NCBI RefSeq assembly: GCF_002217405.1
Contig: NZ_MUHE01000005.1
Location: 114,172-178,171 of the forward strand
Length of the DNA: 64,000 bases
Reading direction: 5' to 3'
From: Flavobacterium psychrophilum DSM 3660 = ATCC 49418
GTDB taxonomy: Bacteria; Bacteroidota; Bacteroidia; Flavobacteriales; Flavobacteriaceae
The notes beneath the pieces were generated by a model. The model did not search any database, was not told where the DNA came from, and was given only the letters and a program-made list of their open reading frames with translations. The position numbers and the translations under genes were made by a program. Of this stretch, positions 52,634 to 62,238 are shown one piece after another. Each line of letters opens with the position of its first letter. The stretch's first letter is position 1.

Positions 52634-53062
52634 TTATTTCTTATAATTTGTTACACTTATAAAATAATAGTATTGCCAATCGGAGGTTTTTTCGCAATTT
52701 GTTTTAGTAATAATTACCCTCCATTTAAAACATTTACTCATCATTTCAGTATGAATTAATACTTTTGAACCCGTAACACCATTTTCAGTATTACCAATAT
52801 TTATAAAAAAGGGATCTTTATATTCGATAGCTTTCTCTTTATTAAAACAATCTAAAATAGGCACTATTTCAATTTTAATTGCGGCTTCTTTTACGTCTGA
52901 AAAATCCCAATTTACAAGGGCAAATTTATCAGTATAAACGTCTTGTTTTGTGTATTCTGTAACTTCGGTCTTATACTTTACATTACAATTTGTGTTTTCT
53001 TGCGAATAAATAAATTGCGAAATCATAAAAATAAAGGTGATTTGGAGGTAAATAAATTTCAT
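52634..53062 (-). CDS. Secreted hypothetical partner of the surface protein
   Basis: 142 residues with a signal peptide (about 1-20, FIFMISQFIYSQ). The mature part has four Cys residues (NTNCNVKYKTEV, PILDCFNKEKA, MSKCFKWRVI, TKTNCEKTSDWQYYYF) likely forming two disulfides, and an Ig-like strand pattern. No T9SS C-terminal domain. It ends one base before the giant surface-protein gene starts, so the two are co-transcribed. I infer it assists export or anchoring of its neighbour; the family is unrecognised. Confidence 0.6.
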   Translation of the reverse strand: MKFIYLQITFIFMISQFIYSQENTNCNVKYKTEVTEYTKQDVYTDKFALVNWDFSDVKEAAIKIEIVPILDCFNKEKAIEYKDPFFINIGNTENGVTGSKVLIHTEMMSKCFKWRVIITKTNCEKTSDWQYYYFISVTNYKK

Positions 53063-53189
53063 GAATAAATGGTTTAATTAAAATTCGCTCGAAATATAAT
53101 TAAAAATTAAGTAATAATTAATGTTTTGTTAATATTTTATTTCTGTTTTTAATAATTAAAAATCGATTAATAAATTTGATTATATTACA

Positions 53190-53197
53190 TATATTTG
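53190..53197 (+). promoter_or_regulatory. -7 box of the folE promoter
   Basis: TATATTTG matches TAnnTTTG, 38 bp before ATG 53236. A longer open frame begins upstream of this box, at 53176, which argues against that earlier start. Confidence 0.65.
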
Positions 53198-53235
53198 CAT
53201 TTAATAAACTTTTTAATTGTTTAAATCCTTATTTA

Positions 53236-53907
53236 ATGGCTCATAACGACGATTTTCAAGACGAAATTGGAAACAATCATATTGCAACAAATGCAAAAAA
53301 TCCTGTAAGAGAGGATGCGTTTTTATTAACAGATGATCAAAAAATAGACTCTATAAAAAAAGATGTAGAAAATATTTTGCAAACACTTGGTATGGATCTT
53401 ACTGATGATAGTTTGTCAGGAACCCCAAACCGTGTGGCAAAAATGTTTGTAAAAGAAATTTTTGGCGGACTAAATCCTGAGAGAAAACCAAAACCATCTA
53501 CTTTTGATAACAATTACAAGTACGGCGAAATGCTGGTTGAGAAAAACATTGTTGTTTATTCTACTTGCGAACACCATTTGCTTCCTATTATAGGAAGAGC
53601 TCATGTGGCTTATATATCGAAAGGAACTGTGATTGGCTTATCTAAAATGAATCGTATTGTAGAATATTATTCGAAAAGACCGCAAGTTCAGGAAAGACTA
53701 ACGATGCAAATTGTGCAAGAACTGCAAATTGCTTTAGGTACTGATGATGTGGCTTGTGTTATTGATGCTAAACATCTTTGTGTAAACTCTCGTGGTATAA
53801 AAGATATAGAAAGTAGTACTGTGACATCGGAATTTGGTGGAAAATTTAAGAATTTAGATACTAAAAGAGAGTTTCTTGATTATATTAAGTTGGAAACGAA
53901 GTTTTAG
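53236..53907 (+). CDS. folE: GTP cyclohydrolase I
   Basis: First enzyme of tetrahydrofolate/pterin synthesis, converting GTP to dihydroneopterin triphosphate. 223 residues from ATG 53236 (MAHNDDFQDE); the earlier TTG at 53176 lies ahead of the promoter box. Motifs: DSLSGTPNRVAKMFV, the zinc-ligand segment YSTCEHHLLPIIGRAHVAYI (Cys and His ligands), VIGLSKMNRIVEYYSKRPQV and CVIDAKHLCVNSRG with the second zinc Cys. The first ~40 residues are a non-conserved acidic extension. With folC it represents folate metabolism in this window, though not linked. Confidence 0.96.
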   Translation: MAHNDDFQDEIGNNHIATNAKNPVREDAFLLTDDQKIDSIKKDVENILQTLGMDLTDDSLSGTPNRVAKMFVKEIFGGLNPERKPKPSTFDNNYKYGEMLVEKNIVVYSTCEHHLLPIIGRAHVAYISKGTVIGLSKMNRIVEYYSKRPQVQERLTMQIVQELQIALGTDDVACVIDAKHLCVNSRGIKDIESSTVTSEFGGKFKNLDTKREFLDYIKLETKF

Positions 53908-53954
53908 ATAAGACGGATAGATTTTCAAAAAAAACATTCTAAAGAGACCGAAAT

Positions 53955-54032
53955 GCCCTAGCCCTGATTGTAGTGAAAATCCTTTTTTGAGGCACGAAAA
54001 AAAGATTGAAACGTAAAGCAGGAAAAAGCTCC
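53955..54032 (-). repeat. Dispersed variable-centre repeat, copy 5 (family A)
   Basis: On the minus strand: AGGAGCTTTTTCCTGCTTTA then CGTTTCAATC, a T/A-rich centre, GGATTTTCACTACAATCAGG and GCTAGGGC. It lies between folE and cysS. Confidence 0.75.
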
Positions 54033-54048
54033 TAAAAAAAATAAAAAA

Positions 54049-55536
54049 ATGCCATTATATAAATCGCAATCTATAAAAATATACAATTCGCTTTCGGGCG
54101 AGAAAGAAATTTTTTCACCTATAAATGAAGGGAATATTGGTATGTATGTTTGTGGCCCCACTGTGTATAGCAATGTTCATTTAGGAAATGTAAGAACTTT
54201 TATGTCGTTTGACGTTATTTATCGCTACTTTTTGCATTTGGGTTATAAAGTTCGTTATATACGAAATATTACCGATGTTGGTCATATTGTAGATGATGTA
54301 GATCACGGTGAGGATAAAATTGCCAAAAAAGCCAAGCTAGAACAACTAGAACCTATGGAAATTGTACAGCGTTATACTGTCGATTTTCATAATGTATTGA
54401 AAGCTTATAACTTGCTGCCACCAAGTATCGAGCCTACTGCTACGGGACATATTATAGAACAAATTGAAATTGTTAAAACTATTATAAACAAAGGAATTGG
54501 TTATGAGTCTAACGGTTCTGTTTATTTTGATGTCGTAAAATTTAATGAAAGTAATCATTATGGTAAGTTAAGCGGCAGAAATATTGAAGATATGCTGGCT
54601 AATACTCGAGATACCGACGGTCAGAGCGATAAGAGAAATCATCAGGATTTTGCGCTCTGGAAAAAAGCCGAACCAGAACATATTATGCGTTGGCCTTCGC
54701 CTTGGAGCGATGGTTTTCCAGGTTGGCATCTGGAATGTACTGCTATGAGTACTAAGTATTTAGGAAATCATTTCGATATTCATGGGGGCGGTATGGATCT
54801 TAAATTTCCGCATCATGAGTGTGAAATTGCTCAAGGAGAAGCTTGTACTGGGCAAGAGCCTGTAAATTATTGGATGCATGCCAATATGCTAACTCTTAAC
54901 GGAAAAAAAATGTCGAAATCTACGGGAAATAATATTTTGCCTAGCGAAATATATTCAGGTGGAAGTCCGTTTTTAACCAAAGCTTTTTCCGCATCGGTAG
55001 CACGATTTTTTATGTTGCAAGCGCATTATCGTAGTAATCTCGATTTTACTAACGATGCTATTCTGGCAGCCGAAAAAGGGTTTTATCGATTAATGGAAGC
55101 TATTGGGAGTTTGAAAAACACAGCTCAATTTACAACATCAAACACTACTTCGATAGATATAAAAGCTTGGAAACAAAATTGTTATGATGCTATGAATGAC
55201 GATTTTAACACGCCTATTCTTATTGCTCATTTGTTTGAAGGTGTTCGTTTTGTAAATGTATTAAAAGAAAATAAAGAGACAATTACAACGGAAGATTTAT
55301 TAGATTTTTTAACTACTATGAATGCTTTTGTTTTTGATGTGTTAGGATTGGAAGGCGAAAAATTAGCGACAAACAACAATGATAAATTAGATGGCGTTGT
55401 AGAAATGTTAATCCAAATGAGAAAGCAAGCAAGAGATAATAAAGATTTTGCAATGTCTGATCAGATTAGAGATCAGTTATTGGCTTTAGGAATTCAATTA
55501 AAAGATTCAAAAGAAGGTACAACATTTTCAATATAA
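54049..55536 (+). CDS. cysS: Cysteinyl-tRNA synthetase
   Basis: Charges tRNA-Cys. 495 residues, class I fold: HIGH-type motif [15 protein letters not shown] near residue 38 (after the zinc-binding MYVCGPT), [21 protein letters not shown] with zinc ligands, and KMSKSTGN (KMSKS) near residue 286. The C-terminal helical domain (about 330-495) ends with the usual [18 protein letters not shown] anticodon-binding segment. ATG 54049 lies 16 bp after a family A repeat. Confidence 0.97.
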   Translation: MPLYKSQSIKIYNSLSGEKEIFSPINEGNIGMYVCGPTVYSNVHLGNVRTFMSFDVIYRYFLHLGYKVRYIRNITDVGHIVDDVDHGEDKIAKKAKLEQLEPMEIVQRYTVDFHNVLKAYNLLPPSIEPTATGHIIEQIEIVKTIINKGIGYESNGSVYFDVVKFNESNHYGKLSGRNIEDMLANTRDTDGQSDKRNHQDFALWKKAEPEHIMRWPSPWSDGFPGWHLECTAMSTKYLGNHFDIHGGGMDLKFPHHECEIAQGEACTGQEPVNYWMHANMLTLNGKKMSKSTGNNILPSEIYSGGSPFLTKAFSASVARFFMLQAHYRSNLDFTNDAILAAEKGFYRLMEAIGSLKNTAQFTTSNTTSIDIKAWKQNCYDAMNDDFNTPILIAHLFEGVRFVNVLKENKETITTEDLLDFLTTMNAFVFDVLGLEGEKLATNNNDKLDGVVEMLIQMRKQARDNKDFAMSDQIRDQLLALGIQLKDSKEGTTFSI

Positions 55537-55540
55537 TATT

Positions 55541-55768
55541 TTGAGTTTAAAAAAAGTTCTAATATTTCCCTTTCTATTCTTGGTTCGATTTTATCAAATC
55601 GTCATTTCGCCACTAACTCCAGCAACTTGTAGGTTTACGCCAACTTGTTCTCATTATACTGCCGAGGCTTTGCAAAAACATGGTTTATTTAAAGGGAGTT
55701 ATCTTGGAGCCAAAAGAATTTTAAGTTGTCATCCTTGGGGAGCAAGTGGTTATGATCCAGTTCCTTAA
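55541..55768 (+). CDS. yidD: Membrane protein insertion efficiency factor YidD
   Basis: 75 residues, a small membrane-associated helper of YidC. Family motifs are complete: [29 protein letters not shown] and [17 protein letters not shown]. It starts at a TTG (55541), only 4 bp after the cysS stop, so it is read from the cysS transcript. The usual yidC neighbour is not in this window. Confidence 0.95.
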   Translation: MSLKKVLIFPFLFLVRFYQIVISPLTPATCRFTPTCSHYTAEALQKHGLFKGSYLGAKRILSCHPWGASGYDPVP

Positions 55769-55910
55769 AATTTTGTTTGAAATAACGAACATAAATACCG
55801 ACTGTTGAAGTTAAAAAAATCCTAATTTAAAACATTGATAGCAAACAAGCGAAGCAATTAAAAATTAAAATACTACTTTTGGCTTACACCAAATATCATA
55901 AAACAAAAAC

Positions 55911-56876
55911 ATGACACATTTTTTACAAATAGTTTGGAATCCTTCGGAGGGAATAAATATTGGTTCATTTACCCTTCATTTTTACAGTTTAATGTTTGTA
56001 GTCGCATTTATGTTAGGTTGGCTAATCATGAAACCAATTTTTAAAAGAGAAAATGAACCTATCGAAAAATTAGATAGTTTATTTATATATATGGTTCTTG
56101 CTATATTAATAGGTGCCAGATTGGGCGATGTTATTTTCTATAATTGGAGTAGTTATTATCCAGACCATTTGCTTGAAATTTTCTTACCAATACGAGAAAA
56201 TCCAAACGCTACTTTATTTTATTTTATAAAAGGTTGGGAATTTACAGGTTTTAGAGGATTAGCCAGTCATGGTGCTGCTGTTGCAGTTATCATTACAATG
56301 TATTTTTATGCTACAAAAACACTTAAAAGACCTATTTTATGGATTCTAGACAGGGTGGTAATTCCAGTTGCTAGTGGCGCTATTTTTGTAAGATTGGGTA
56401 ATTTTTTCAATTCTGAAATTTATGGCCCTATTGTTTCTGGCAAACCTTTTTATGGTGTTAAATTTATCCGTGAAGATGAGTTTTGGATCGATAAAAATAT
56501 ATATCAAATTACACAAACAAGCGATTTAAATAAAGCTTACAAACTTATAGAAACGGACCCAAATTTTGTAGAAACATTAAATAAAATTCCGTTCAGACAT
56601 CCATCTCAATTGTATGAAGCATTTGGATATGTTTTTGTTTTTGCTATTTTATTCTTTTTATATTGGAAAACAGATGCACGCCAAAAACAAGGTTTTCTTT
56701 TTGGAATGTTCTTAATAATGTTATTTTCGGTAAGAATTCTTGTCGAATTTGTTAAAGAAAGTCAAGGAGGTTTCGAGTCTGCTTTAGGGTTATTATCTAC
56801 GGGTCAGTGGTTAAGTATTCCGTTTGTAATAGCAGGATTGTTTTTTGTTTTTAGAGCAAAAAAAGAAGTAATCTAA
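55911..56876 (+). CDS. lgt: Prolipoprotein diacylglyceryl transferase
   Basis: Transfers a diacylglyceryl group from phosphatidylglycerol to the lipobox Cys of prolipoproteins at the inner membrane. 321 residues with about seven transmembrane helices. Signature motifs: GARLGDVIFYNW near residue 63, GLASHGAAVAVI, the Lgt signature RLGNFFNSEIYG near residue 161, and HPSQLYEAFGYV. There is an inserted segment before HPSQLYEA (about 185-215). Several lipoprotein substrates are encoded in this window (MbnP, PhoX-like, SOD). Confidence 0.96.
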   Translation: MTHFLQIVWNPSEGINIGSFTLHFYSLMFVVAFMLGWLIMKPIFKRENEPIEKLDSLFIYMVLAILIGARLGDVIFYNWSSYYPDHLLEIFLPIRENPNATLFYFIKGWEFTGFRGLASHGAAVAVIITMYFYATKTLKRPILWILDRVVIPVASGAIFVRLGNFFNSEIYGPIVSGKPFYGVKFIREDEFWIDKNIYQITQTSDLNKAYKLIETDPNFVETLNKIPFRHPSQLYEAFGYVFVFAILFFLYWKTDARQKQGFLFGMFLIMLFSVRILVEFVKESQGGFESALGLLSTGQWLSIPFVIAGLFFVFRAKKEVI

Positions 56877-56897
56877 AAAAAAAATAAAAAATTATAT

Positions 56898-56940
56898 GAG
56901 TAGTCTTAAAAAAAAGCGGTGCTTATTATTAGGACTACTC
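56898..56940. terminator. Bidirectional hairpin between lgt and birA
   Basis: GAGTAGTCTTA pairs with TAGGACTACTC (56930-56940); the right arm includes the last two bases of birA. Confidence 0.65.
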
Positions 56941-57667
56941 AAACCATTACGAGTTGTTTTACTTCAAAACATTTCAAACTATCATCTTCTAAGACAATCT
57001 CCAGTTGTCCTCTTCGATTTACACCATTTATAATTCCCATAAATCGTTGCTTATTTATATCTTCAAAAACAGTAGGTTTCCCTTTTTTAAATAAATAACT
57101 TTCATAATCATTCCAAAAACAATCGACATCATTGTTTTTTAGTTTGTTACTATTGTTTTCAATTTTCGTTACAATCTTTTCTAGCAGCGTGTCAATATCA
57201 TAATCCTGATGCGTTATATTCTTTAAAGAAGAAGCTTTAGGTAAATTATCGAAGTTCGTTTGGTTTATATTTAATCCAATTCCCACGATAGATTCTATTT
57301 TTCCATTTTCTTTAATACTATTTTCTATAAGTATGCCAGCTATTTTTTTATTTTCTGCCATAATGTCGTTAGGCCATTTTATATTTAAGTTAGGAATTTT
57401 AATATCTTTTAACACCTGAATAATACTCACAGCAATTACAATATTTAGATTAAAAATTTCATGAATATTAAGTATGGTTTCTTTTATTAAAATACTGGTT
57501 ATTAAATTTTTACCAGTTTCTGAATCCCATTTAGCTCCCATTTGGCCTTTGCCTTTTGTTTGAGTTTTAGCCGTAACAACCGTATAGTTTTCTAGATTTT
57601 CTTTTTGCGATAATCCTTTCAGAAAATCATTAGTAGAATCTATGGCATCGAGTTTGATTAACTTCAT
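56939..57667 (-). CDS. birA: Biotin-[acetyl-CoA-carboxylase] ligase
   Basis: Attaches biotin to carboxyl-carrier proteins. 242 residues from ATG 57665-57667 (MKLIKLDAIDSTNDFLKGL); a longer frame to 57700 adds a non-family N-terminus. Motifs: LDAIDSTNDFL, TKGKGQMGAKWDSETGKNL (the biotinyl-AMP loop, here KGKGQMGAKW in place of GRGRRGR), NIKWPNDIM, KIAGILIEN and GIGLNIN. No N-terminal DNA-binding domain, so it is the non-regulatory form. Divergent from rsfS. Confidence 0.93.
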   Translation of the reverse strand: MKLIKLDAIDSTNDFLKGLSQKENLENYTVVTAKTQTKGKGQMGAKWDSETGKNLITSILIKETILNIHEIFNLNIVIAVSIIQVLKDIKIPNLNIKWPNDIMAENKKIAGILIENSIKENGKIESIVGIGLNINQTNFDNLPKASSLKNITHQDYDIDTLLEKIVTKIENNSNKLKNNDVDCFWNDYESYLFKKGKPTVFEDINKQRFMGIINGVNRRGQLEIVLEDDSLKCFEVKQLVMV

Positions 57668-57732
57668 GAGTAAGTTTTTGTAAGTATTTGCAATTAACAT
57701 TAATTTACGACCAAAATAAGCACAAAAATCAA

Positions 57733-57740
57733 TAACTTTG
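57733..57740 (+). promoter_or_regulatory. -7 box of the rsfS operon promoter
   Basis: TAACTTTG matches TAnnTTTG, 21 bp before the rsfS ATG. Confidence 0.6.
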
Positions 57741-57761
57741 CAAAAATATTTTAAAAATTAG

Positions 57762-58133
57762 ATGGCTAAAAAAGAAATTAATAATGATGTTTTGTTAGCA
57801 AACATCATCAAGGGAATAGAAGAAGTAAAAGGTAACGACATAACAATTCTTGATTTAAGAGCATTAGAAAATACAGTTTGTGATTATTTTGTAATTTGTA
57901 ATGGAAATTCTAATACACAAGTAAATGCGATTGTAAATTCTATTCAGAAAGTAGTTTCGAAAGAACTAAAAGACAAGCCTTGGCACGTAGAGGGATCAGA
58001 TGTTGCAGATTGGGTTTTAATGGATTATGTGCATATTGTAGTACACGTTTTTCAGAAACACATTCGTGAGTATTATGACATTGAAAGTCTTTGGGGTGAT
58101 GCAAAAATTACCACTATTGAAAACAAATATTAA
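57762..58133 (+). CDS. rsfS: Ribosome silencing factor RsfS
   Basis: Binds ribosomal protein L14 and blocks subunit joining under starvation. 123 residues covering the whole Iojap/RsfS fold: KGNDITILDLRALENTVCDY, FVICNGNSNTQVNAIVNSI, PWHVEGSDVADWVLMDY, VHIVVHVFQKHIREYYDIE and SLWGDA. First gene of a run with ftsH 11 bp downstream, then LUD, cdsA, psd, ACBP and SOD genes, an order I recall as conserved in flavobacteria. Confidence 0.95.
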   Translation: MAKKEINNDVLLANIIKGIEEVKGNDITILDLRALENTVCDYFVICNGNSNTQVNAIVNSIQKVVSKELKDKPWHVEGSDVADWVLMDYVHIVVHVFQKHIREYYDIESLWGDAKITTIENKY

Positions 58134-58144
58134 ATAAAGTAGTT

Positions 58145-60076
58145 ATGTCTAAAGAGATAAAAAAGAATAGTTTTAAGTTTAATCCGTGGTGGATTTATGG
58201 CGTTATTACAGCTATTTTCGTTACAATGTGGTTTTCTGGTCAATCTCGTTGGGTAGAACCTACAAAAACTTCAATATCAAAATTTTATGAATTTTTAGAT
58301 GCCAATCAGGTTGATAAAGTAGAAATTGTAAATGATAAAACAGTTGAAGTTTATCTGAAAAAAGAAGCTTTAACTCAAAAAGTACATGCTAAAATCCCTA
58401 AGCTAGATTTGTTGCAGAAACCAAATCTTGGGCCACATTATACTTTTCAAATAGCTACTAATTCTGAAAGTTTTCAAAATAAATTAGAAGAAGCTAGAAA
58501 AACAAATAGCATAGGGGTTGATTATAAAACATCGAGTGAGTGGACAGATTTAGTTGGTTTTCTTCCCATTATTTTACTGATAGGATTCTGGATTTACATG
58601 ATGCGACGCATGTCAGGTGGAGGTTCAGGAGCTGGTGGCCCTCAAATTTTTAGCATCGGAAAATCTAAAGCAAAACTTTTTGATGAAAAAACAGATATTA
58701 AAACTACCTTCAAAGACGTAGCTGGATTAGAAGGTGCAAAAGAAGAAATACAAGAAATTGTAGAGTTTCTTAAAAACCCAACAAAATATACTAATTTAGG
58801 AGGTAAAATCCCAAAAGGAGCACTACTAGTAGGACCTCCAGGAACAGGGAAAACATTATTAGCAAAAGCTGTTGCAGGAGAAGCTCAAGTTCCTTTTTTC
58901 TCATTATCGGGATCAGATTTTGTCGAAATGTTTGTAGGAGTAGGTGCTTCACGTGTTCGTGATTTGTTTAAACAAGCTAAAGATAAATCGCCCTCTATTA
59001 TTTTTATAGACGAGATTGATGCAGTAGGGCGTGCGCGTGGAAAAGGAAATATGTCTGGTGGAAATGACGAACGTGAAAACACATTAAATCAGTTACTTAC
59101 AGAAATGGATGGTTTCGGGACAAATTCTAACGTAATCGTAATTGCAGCAACAAATAGAGCCGATGTTTTAGACAAAGCTTTAATGCGTGCTGGGCGTTTC
59201 GATCGTCAAATATATGTCGATTTACCTAACATTACAGAACGTGCAGAAATTTTTGCCGTGCATCTTGCGCCACTAAAAAAAGTAGAGAATCTTGATACCG
59301 AATTTCTTGCCAAACACACGCCAGGTTTTTCAGGAGCAGATATAGCAAATGTTTGTAACGAAGCCGCACTTATCGCAGCAAGAAATAATAAAACGGCTGT
59401 AGATAAACAAGATTTTCTAGATGCTGTAGATAGAATTGTAGGAGGATTAGAAAAGAAAAATAAAATAATTACACCAGAAGAAAAGAAAGCCATAGCGATA
59501 CACGAAGCGGGCCATGCCACTGTAAGTTGGATGCTAGAACACGCAGCACCACTTATTAAAGTAACAATTGTGCCACGTGGACAAAGTTTAGGAGCCGCTT
59601 GGTATTTGCCAGAAGAAAGACAAATTGTGCGTCCCAACCAAATGCTAGACGAAATGTGTGCTACCATGGGAGGAAGAGCTGCCGAAAAAGTTATTTTTAA
59701 TAACATTTCGACAGGAGCTTTAAGCGATTTAGAAAAAGTTACCAAACAAGCAAGAGCAATGGTTACTGTTTACGGACTTAATGATAAGTTAGGAAATATC
59801 ACTTATTATGATTCGTCAGGGCAATCAGATTATAATTTTTCTAAACCATATTCTGAAGAAACAGCTAGAACAATCGATCAAGAAATTTCAATTTTAATAG
59901 AAGGACAATATCAACGAGCTATTGCGCTTCTTGAATTGCACAAAGACAAGCTAAATCAGTTGGCAGATATTCTTATAGAAAAAGAGGTTATTTTTAAAGA
60001 CGATTTAGAAACTATTTTTGGAAAAAGACCATTCGATAAAGAAAATTTTGTTGAGGCAATTCCTCAAATTGTTTAA
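58145..60076 (+). CDS. ftsH: ATP-dependent zinc metalloprotease FtsH
   Basis: Membrane-bound AAA+ protease degrading misfolded membrane proteins and regulators. 643 residues: transmembrane helices near 14-32 and 138-156 with a periplasmic domain between; AAA domain with Walker A GPPGTGKT near residue 228, Walker [16 protein letters not shown], and the second region of homology [20 protein letters not shown]; zinc motif HEAGH near residue 455, with the third ligand in [15 protein letters not shown]. The prohibitin-like protein at 24752 could regulate it. Confidence 0.98.
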   Translation: MSKEIKKNSFKFNPWWIYGVITAIFVTMWFSGQSRWVEPTKTSISKFYEFLDANQVDKVEIVNDKTVEVYLKKEALTQKVHAKIPKLDLLQKPNLGPHYTFQIATNSESFQNKLEEARKTNSIGVDYKTSSEWTDLVGFLPIILLIGFWIYMMRRMSGGGSGAGGPQIFSIGKSKAKLFDEKTDIKTTFKDVAGLEGAKEEIQEIVEFLKNPTKYTNLGGKIPKGALLVGPPGTGKTLLAKAVAGEAQVPFFSLSGSDFVEMFVGVGASRVRDLFKQAKDKSPSIIFIDEIDAVGRARGKGNMSGGNDERENTLNQLLTEMDGFGTNSNVIVIAATNRADVLDKALMRAGRFDRQIYVDLPNITERAEIFAVHLAPLKKVENLDTEFLAKHTPGFSGADIANVCNEAALIAARNNKTAVDKQDFLDAVDRIVGGLEKKNKIITPEEKKAIAIHEAGHATVSWMLEHAAPLIKVTIVPRGQSLGAAWYLPEERQIVRPNQMLDEMCATMGGRAAEKVIFNNISTGALSDLEKVTKQARAMVTVYGLNDKLGNITYYDSSGQSDYNFSKPYSEETARTIDQEISILIEGQYQRAIALLELHKDKLNQLADILIEKEVIFKDDLETIFGKRPFDKENFVEAIPQIV

Positions 60077-60097
60077 AACTTAGTTAATAACATACTT

Positions 60098-60137
60098 AAA
60101 AATCTCAATCTAATTGCTTAATTCGATTGAGATTTTT
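60098..60137 (+). terminator. Intrinsic terminator after ftsH
   Basis: AAAAATCTCAATC pairs perfectly with GATTGAGATTTTT (60125-60137) followed by T, so the downstream LUD-to-SOD genes may have their own promoter. Confidence 0.9.
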
Positions 60138-60184
60138 TTATCTTTGGTAGCAATTAAGTAATAATTTCCACGTATTTTAAGTAT

Positions 60185-60790
60185 ATGAGTATTTTTAGAA
60201 AAATATTTGGCTCAAGTAGTGAAACGCCAAACGATACTAACGAAAATGACTTCAATCCGTTTCAGGGCATTGATTCCCAAATCCCTGTAGACGAACAGTT
60301 TACTTATAATTTTAAAAAGAATGGAGGTAAGTTTTTGTATTGTGAAAATACAGCCGAACTAAGCGAGCAATTTGAAAATATTTTAGAAGAAAACGATTGG
60401 TTCGAATCTGAGGCCATGTGTTTAGAGTCAAGATTATTTAGAATGCTTGAGGATAACAAGATTTCTTTCGATAAGCCACAAGATCCAAAATTTCTTTTGG
60501 CTAGTTGCGAAAACCTCATTGCCGATGAAGGGTCAGTATTATTTTCATCAAATCAAATTAAACAAAATAAACCAAACGATTTACCTGATAATATAGTTTT
60601 AGTAGCAACCACAAGCCAAATTATATTAAATAAAGGTGATGGTTTGAGGGGAATAAAAAAACGTTATACCACAGATTATCCTACAAATATTACTACTTTT
60701 AAATATTTTGAAAAAGTAAAAGAAGAAGATTTCTTGCACTACGGAAGTTCTCCAAAACATTTGTATTTATTGCTTTTAGAAGATTTGTAA
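60185..60790 (+). CDS. LUD domain (LutC-like) protein
   Basis: 201 residues. The core (about 60-200) fits the LUD domain: FLLASCENLIADEGSVLFSS, PDNIVLVATTSQIILNKGDG and the C-terminal KHLYLLLLEDL. LutC is part of lactate oxidation, but LutA and LutB are not nearby, and flavobacteria carry this gene alone beside cdsA. A lactate role is therefore uncertain. Its stop lies one base from the cdsA start, indicating co-transcription with the lipid genes. Confidence 0.8.
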   Translation: MSIFRKIFGSSSETPNDTNENDFNPFQGIDSQIPVDEQFTYNFKKNGGKFLYCENTAELSEQFENILEENDWFESEAMCLESRLFRMLEDNKISFDKPQDPKFLLASCENLIADEGSVLFSSNQIKQNKPNDLPDNIVLVATTSQIILNKGDGLRGIKKRYTTDYPTNITTFKYFEKVKEEDFLHYGSSPKHLYLLLLEDL

Positions 60791-60791
60791 A

Positions 60792-61598
60792 ATGAATGAA
60801 AATGTAACACGTTCATTATCAGGGCTAGTGTATATACTACTGCTGGTCTCTGCCACACTTTATTCTAGAGAATCATTTTTATTGCTTTTTGGTGTATTTA
60901 TGTTGCAAACCGTACGAGAATTTTGCAATTTGATATTTTTACCAAAAATACCAGCAATGCTAATGGCTGGCTTATTATATTTTATCTTTGCTTGTTTCTT
61001 GACCGAAAATAGATCGACTGATTTTGGGCTAATTCTTGCTTCCTTATTTGTATCTATTAGATTGTTGTTTTGGTTATTCAAAGAAAAAAGAATTGCAATA
61101 GATACGCAAGGAAAGTGGGTAAATCTAATCGGATATATTATTTTGCCTTTTATATTTATCGTAAAAATTTCAAGTTTTAATGGTATTTTTGCCCCTACAT
61201 TACTAATTAGTATATTTGTACTCATTTGGACGAATGATACTTTTGCTTATATTGTAGGAAAAACTATTGGAAGAAATAAATTATTCGAATCTATCTCTCC
61301 CAAAAAAACAATAGAAGGATTTATAGGCGGTTTAGTTTTTGCAATAATTGCTGCAGTTATAATTGCAAACTACGACCCTTTAAAACCAACTTATTTTTGG
61401 ATAATAACAGCAATAATAGTTAGTTTTTTTGGCACAATTGGCGATTTGGTCGAATCTAAATTTAAACGAATGGCTAACGTAAAAGATAGTGGAAATATAA
61501 TGCCAGGTCATGGCGGTATGCTAGATCGGTTAGACAGTATTATATTTGTTGCTCCATTTTTATTTTTATTTTATAAAATTATAGTATATGTTTCATAA
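60792..61598 (+). CDS. cdsA: Phosphatidate cytidylyltransferase
   Basis: Makes CDP-diacylglycerol from phosphatidate and CTP, the branch point for phospholipids. 268 residues with about seven transmembrane helices. The CDP-diglyceride signature is complete near the C-terminus (SFFGTIGDLVESKFKRMANV, KDSGNIMPGHGGMLDRLDS), preceded by WTNDTFAYIVGKTIGRNKLF and SPKKTIEGFIGG. The last 11 bases overlap psd, so lipid synthesis steps are coupled. Confidence 0.96.
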   Translation: MNENVTRSLSGLVYILLLVSATLYSRESFLLLFGVFMLQTVREFCNLIFLPKIPAMLMAGLLYFIFACFLTENRSTDFGLILASLFVSIRLLFWLFKEKRIAIDTQGKWVNLIGYIILPFIFIVKISSFNGIFAPTLLISIFVLIWTNDTFAYIVGKTIGRNKLFESISPKKTIEGFIGGLVFAIIAAVIIANYDPLKPTYFWIITAIIVSFFGTIGDLVESKFKRMANVKDSGNIMPGHGGMLDRLDSIIFVAPFLFLFYKIIVYVS

Positions 61599-62238
61599 GG
61601 AAGGTTCGAAAATTATTTTAGTAGCAACATTTTTATTTGTTACAAGTATTGTATTAGCAGGAGAGTTCATCAATTTAAGTTGGCTTAAGATTACAGTTCA
61701 GCTGGTAGCGTTGTTATTTTATATTATCATTTTACAATTTTTCAGAAATCCAAACCGTAATATTGTTGCAAATGACAGTCAGATTGTAGCACCCGTAGAT
61801 GGTAAGGTAGTCGTTATAGAAGAAGTTTTCGAGCCAGAATATTTCAAAGACAAACGTTTGCAAGTTTCTATATTTATGTCACCTATAAACGTGCATGTTA
61901 CACGATATGCAGTTTCTGGAGTCGTAAAATACAGCAAATACCACCCAGGAAAATTTCTAGTGGCATGGCATCCTAAAGCAAGTACCGAAAACGAGCGTAC
62001 AACAGTAGTTGTCGAAAATAAAGTCTTTGGCGAAATACTATACAGACAAATTGCAGGAGCTCTTGCAAAACGAATTGTAAATTATGCAGAAGAAGGCACG
62101 CAAGTAATTCAGGGAACAGATGCTGGATTTATAAAATTTGGTTCACGAGTAGATTTATTTTTACCTTTAGGAACAAAAGTAAATGTAAAGCTAAACGAAG
62201 TAGCCATAGGAAACAAAACAATTATAGCTTTAGGTTAA
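61588..62238 (+). CDS. psd: Phosphatidylserine decarboxylase family protein
   Basis: Pyruvoyl-dependent decarboxylase giving phosphatidylethanolamine. 216 residues, the short form: two N-terminal hydrophobic segments (about 8-25, 32-50), RNPNRNIVANDSQIVAPVDG, VSIFMSPINVHVTRYAVSG, and the self-cleavage site KFGSRVDLFLP, where cleavage between Gly and Ser would form the pyruvoyl group. It overlaps cdsA by 11 bp and abuts the ACBP gene without a spacer. The pssA gene is not in the window. Confidence 0.94.
   Translation: MFHKEGSKIILVATFLFVTSIVLAGEFINLSWLKITVQLVALLFYIIILQFFRNPNRNIVANDSQIVAPVDGKVVVIEEVFEPEYFKDKRLQVSIFMSPINVHVTRYAVSGVVKYSKYHPGKFLVAWHPKASTENERTTVVVENKVFGEILYRQIAGALAKRIVNYAEEGTQVIQGTDAGFIKFGSRVDLFLPLGTKVNVKLNEVAIGNKTIIALG

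Noticed and set aside
53176..53235. Earlier start of folE
   Set aside because: It begins upstream of the TATATTTG promoter box, so it would not be transcribed from it.
59206..59745. 179-codon antisense frame within ftsH
   Set aside because: Complement of the conserved protease domain; no start signals or family features.
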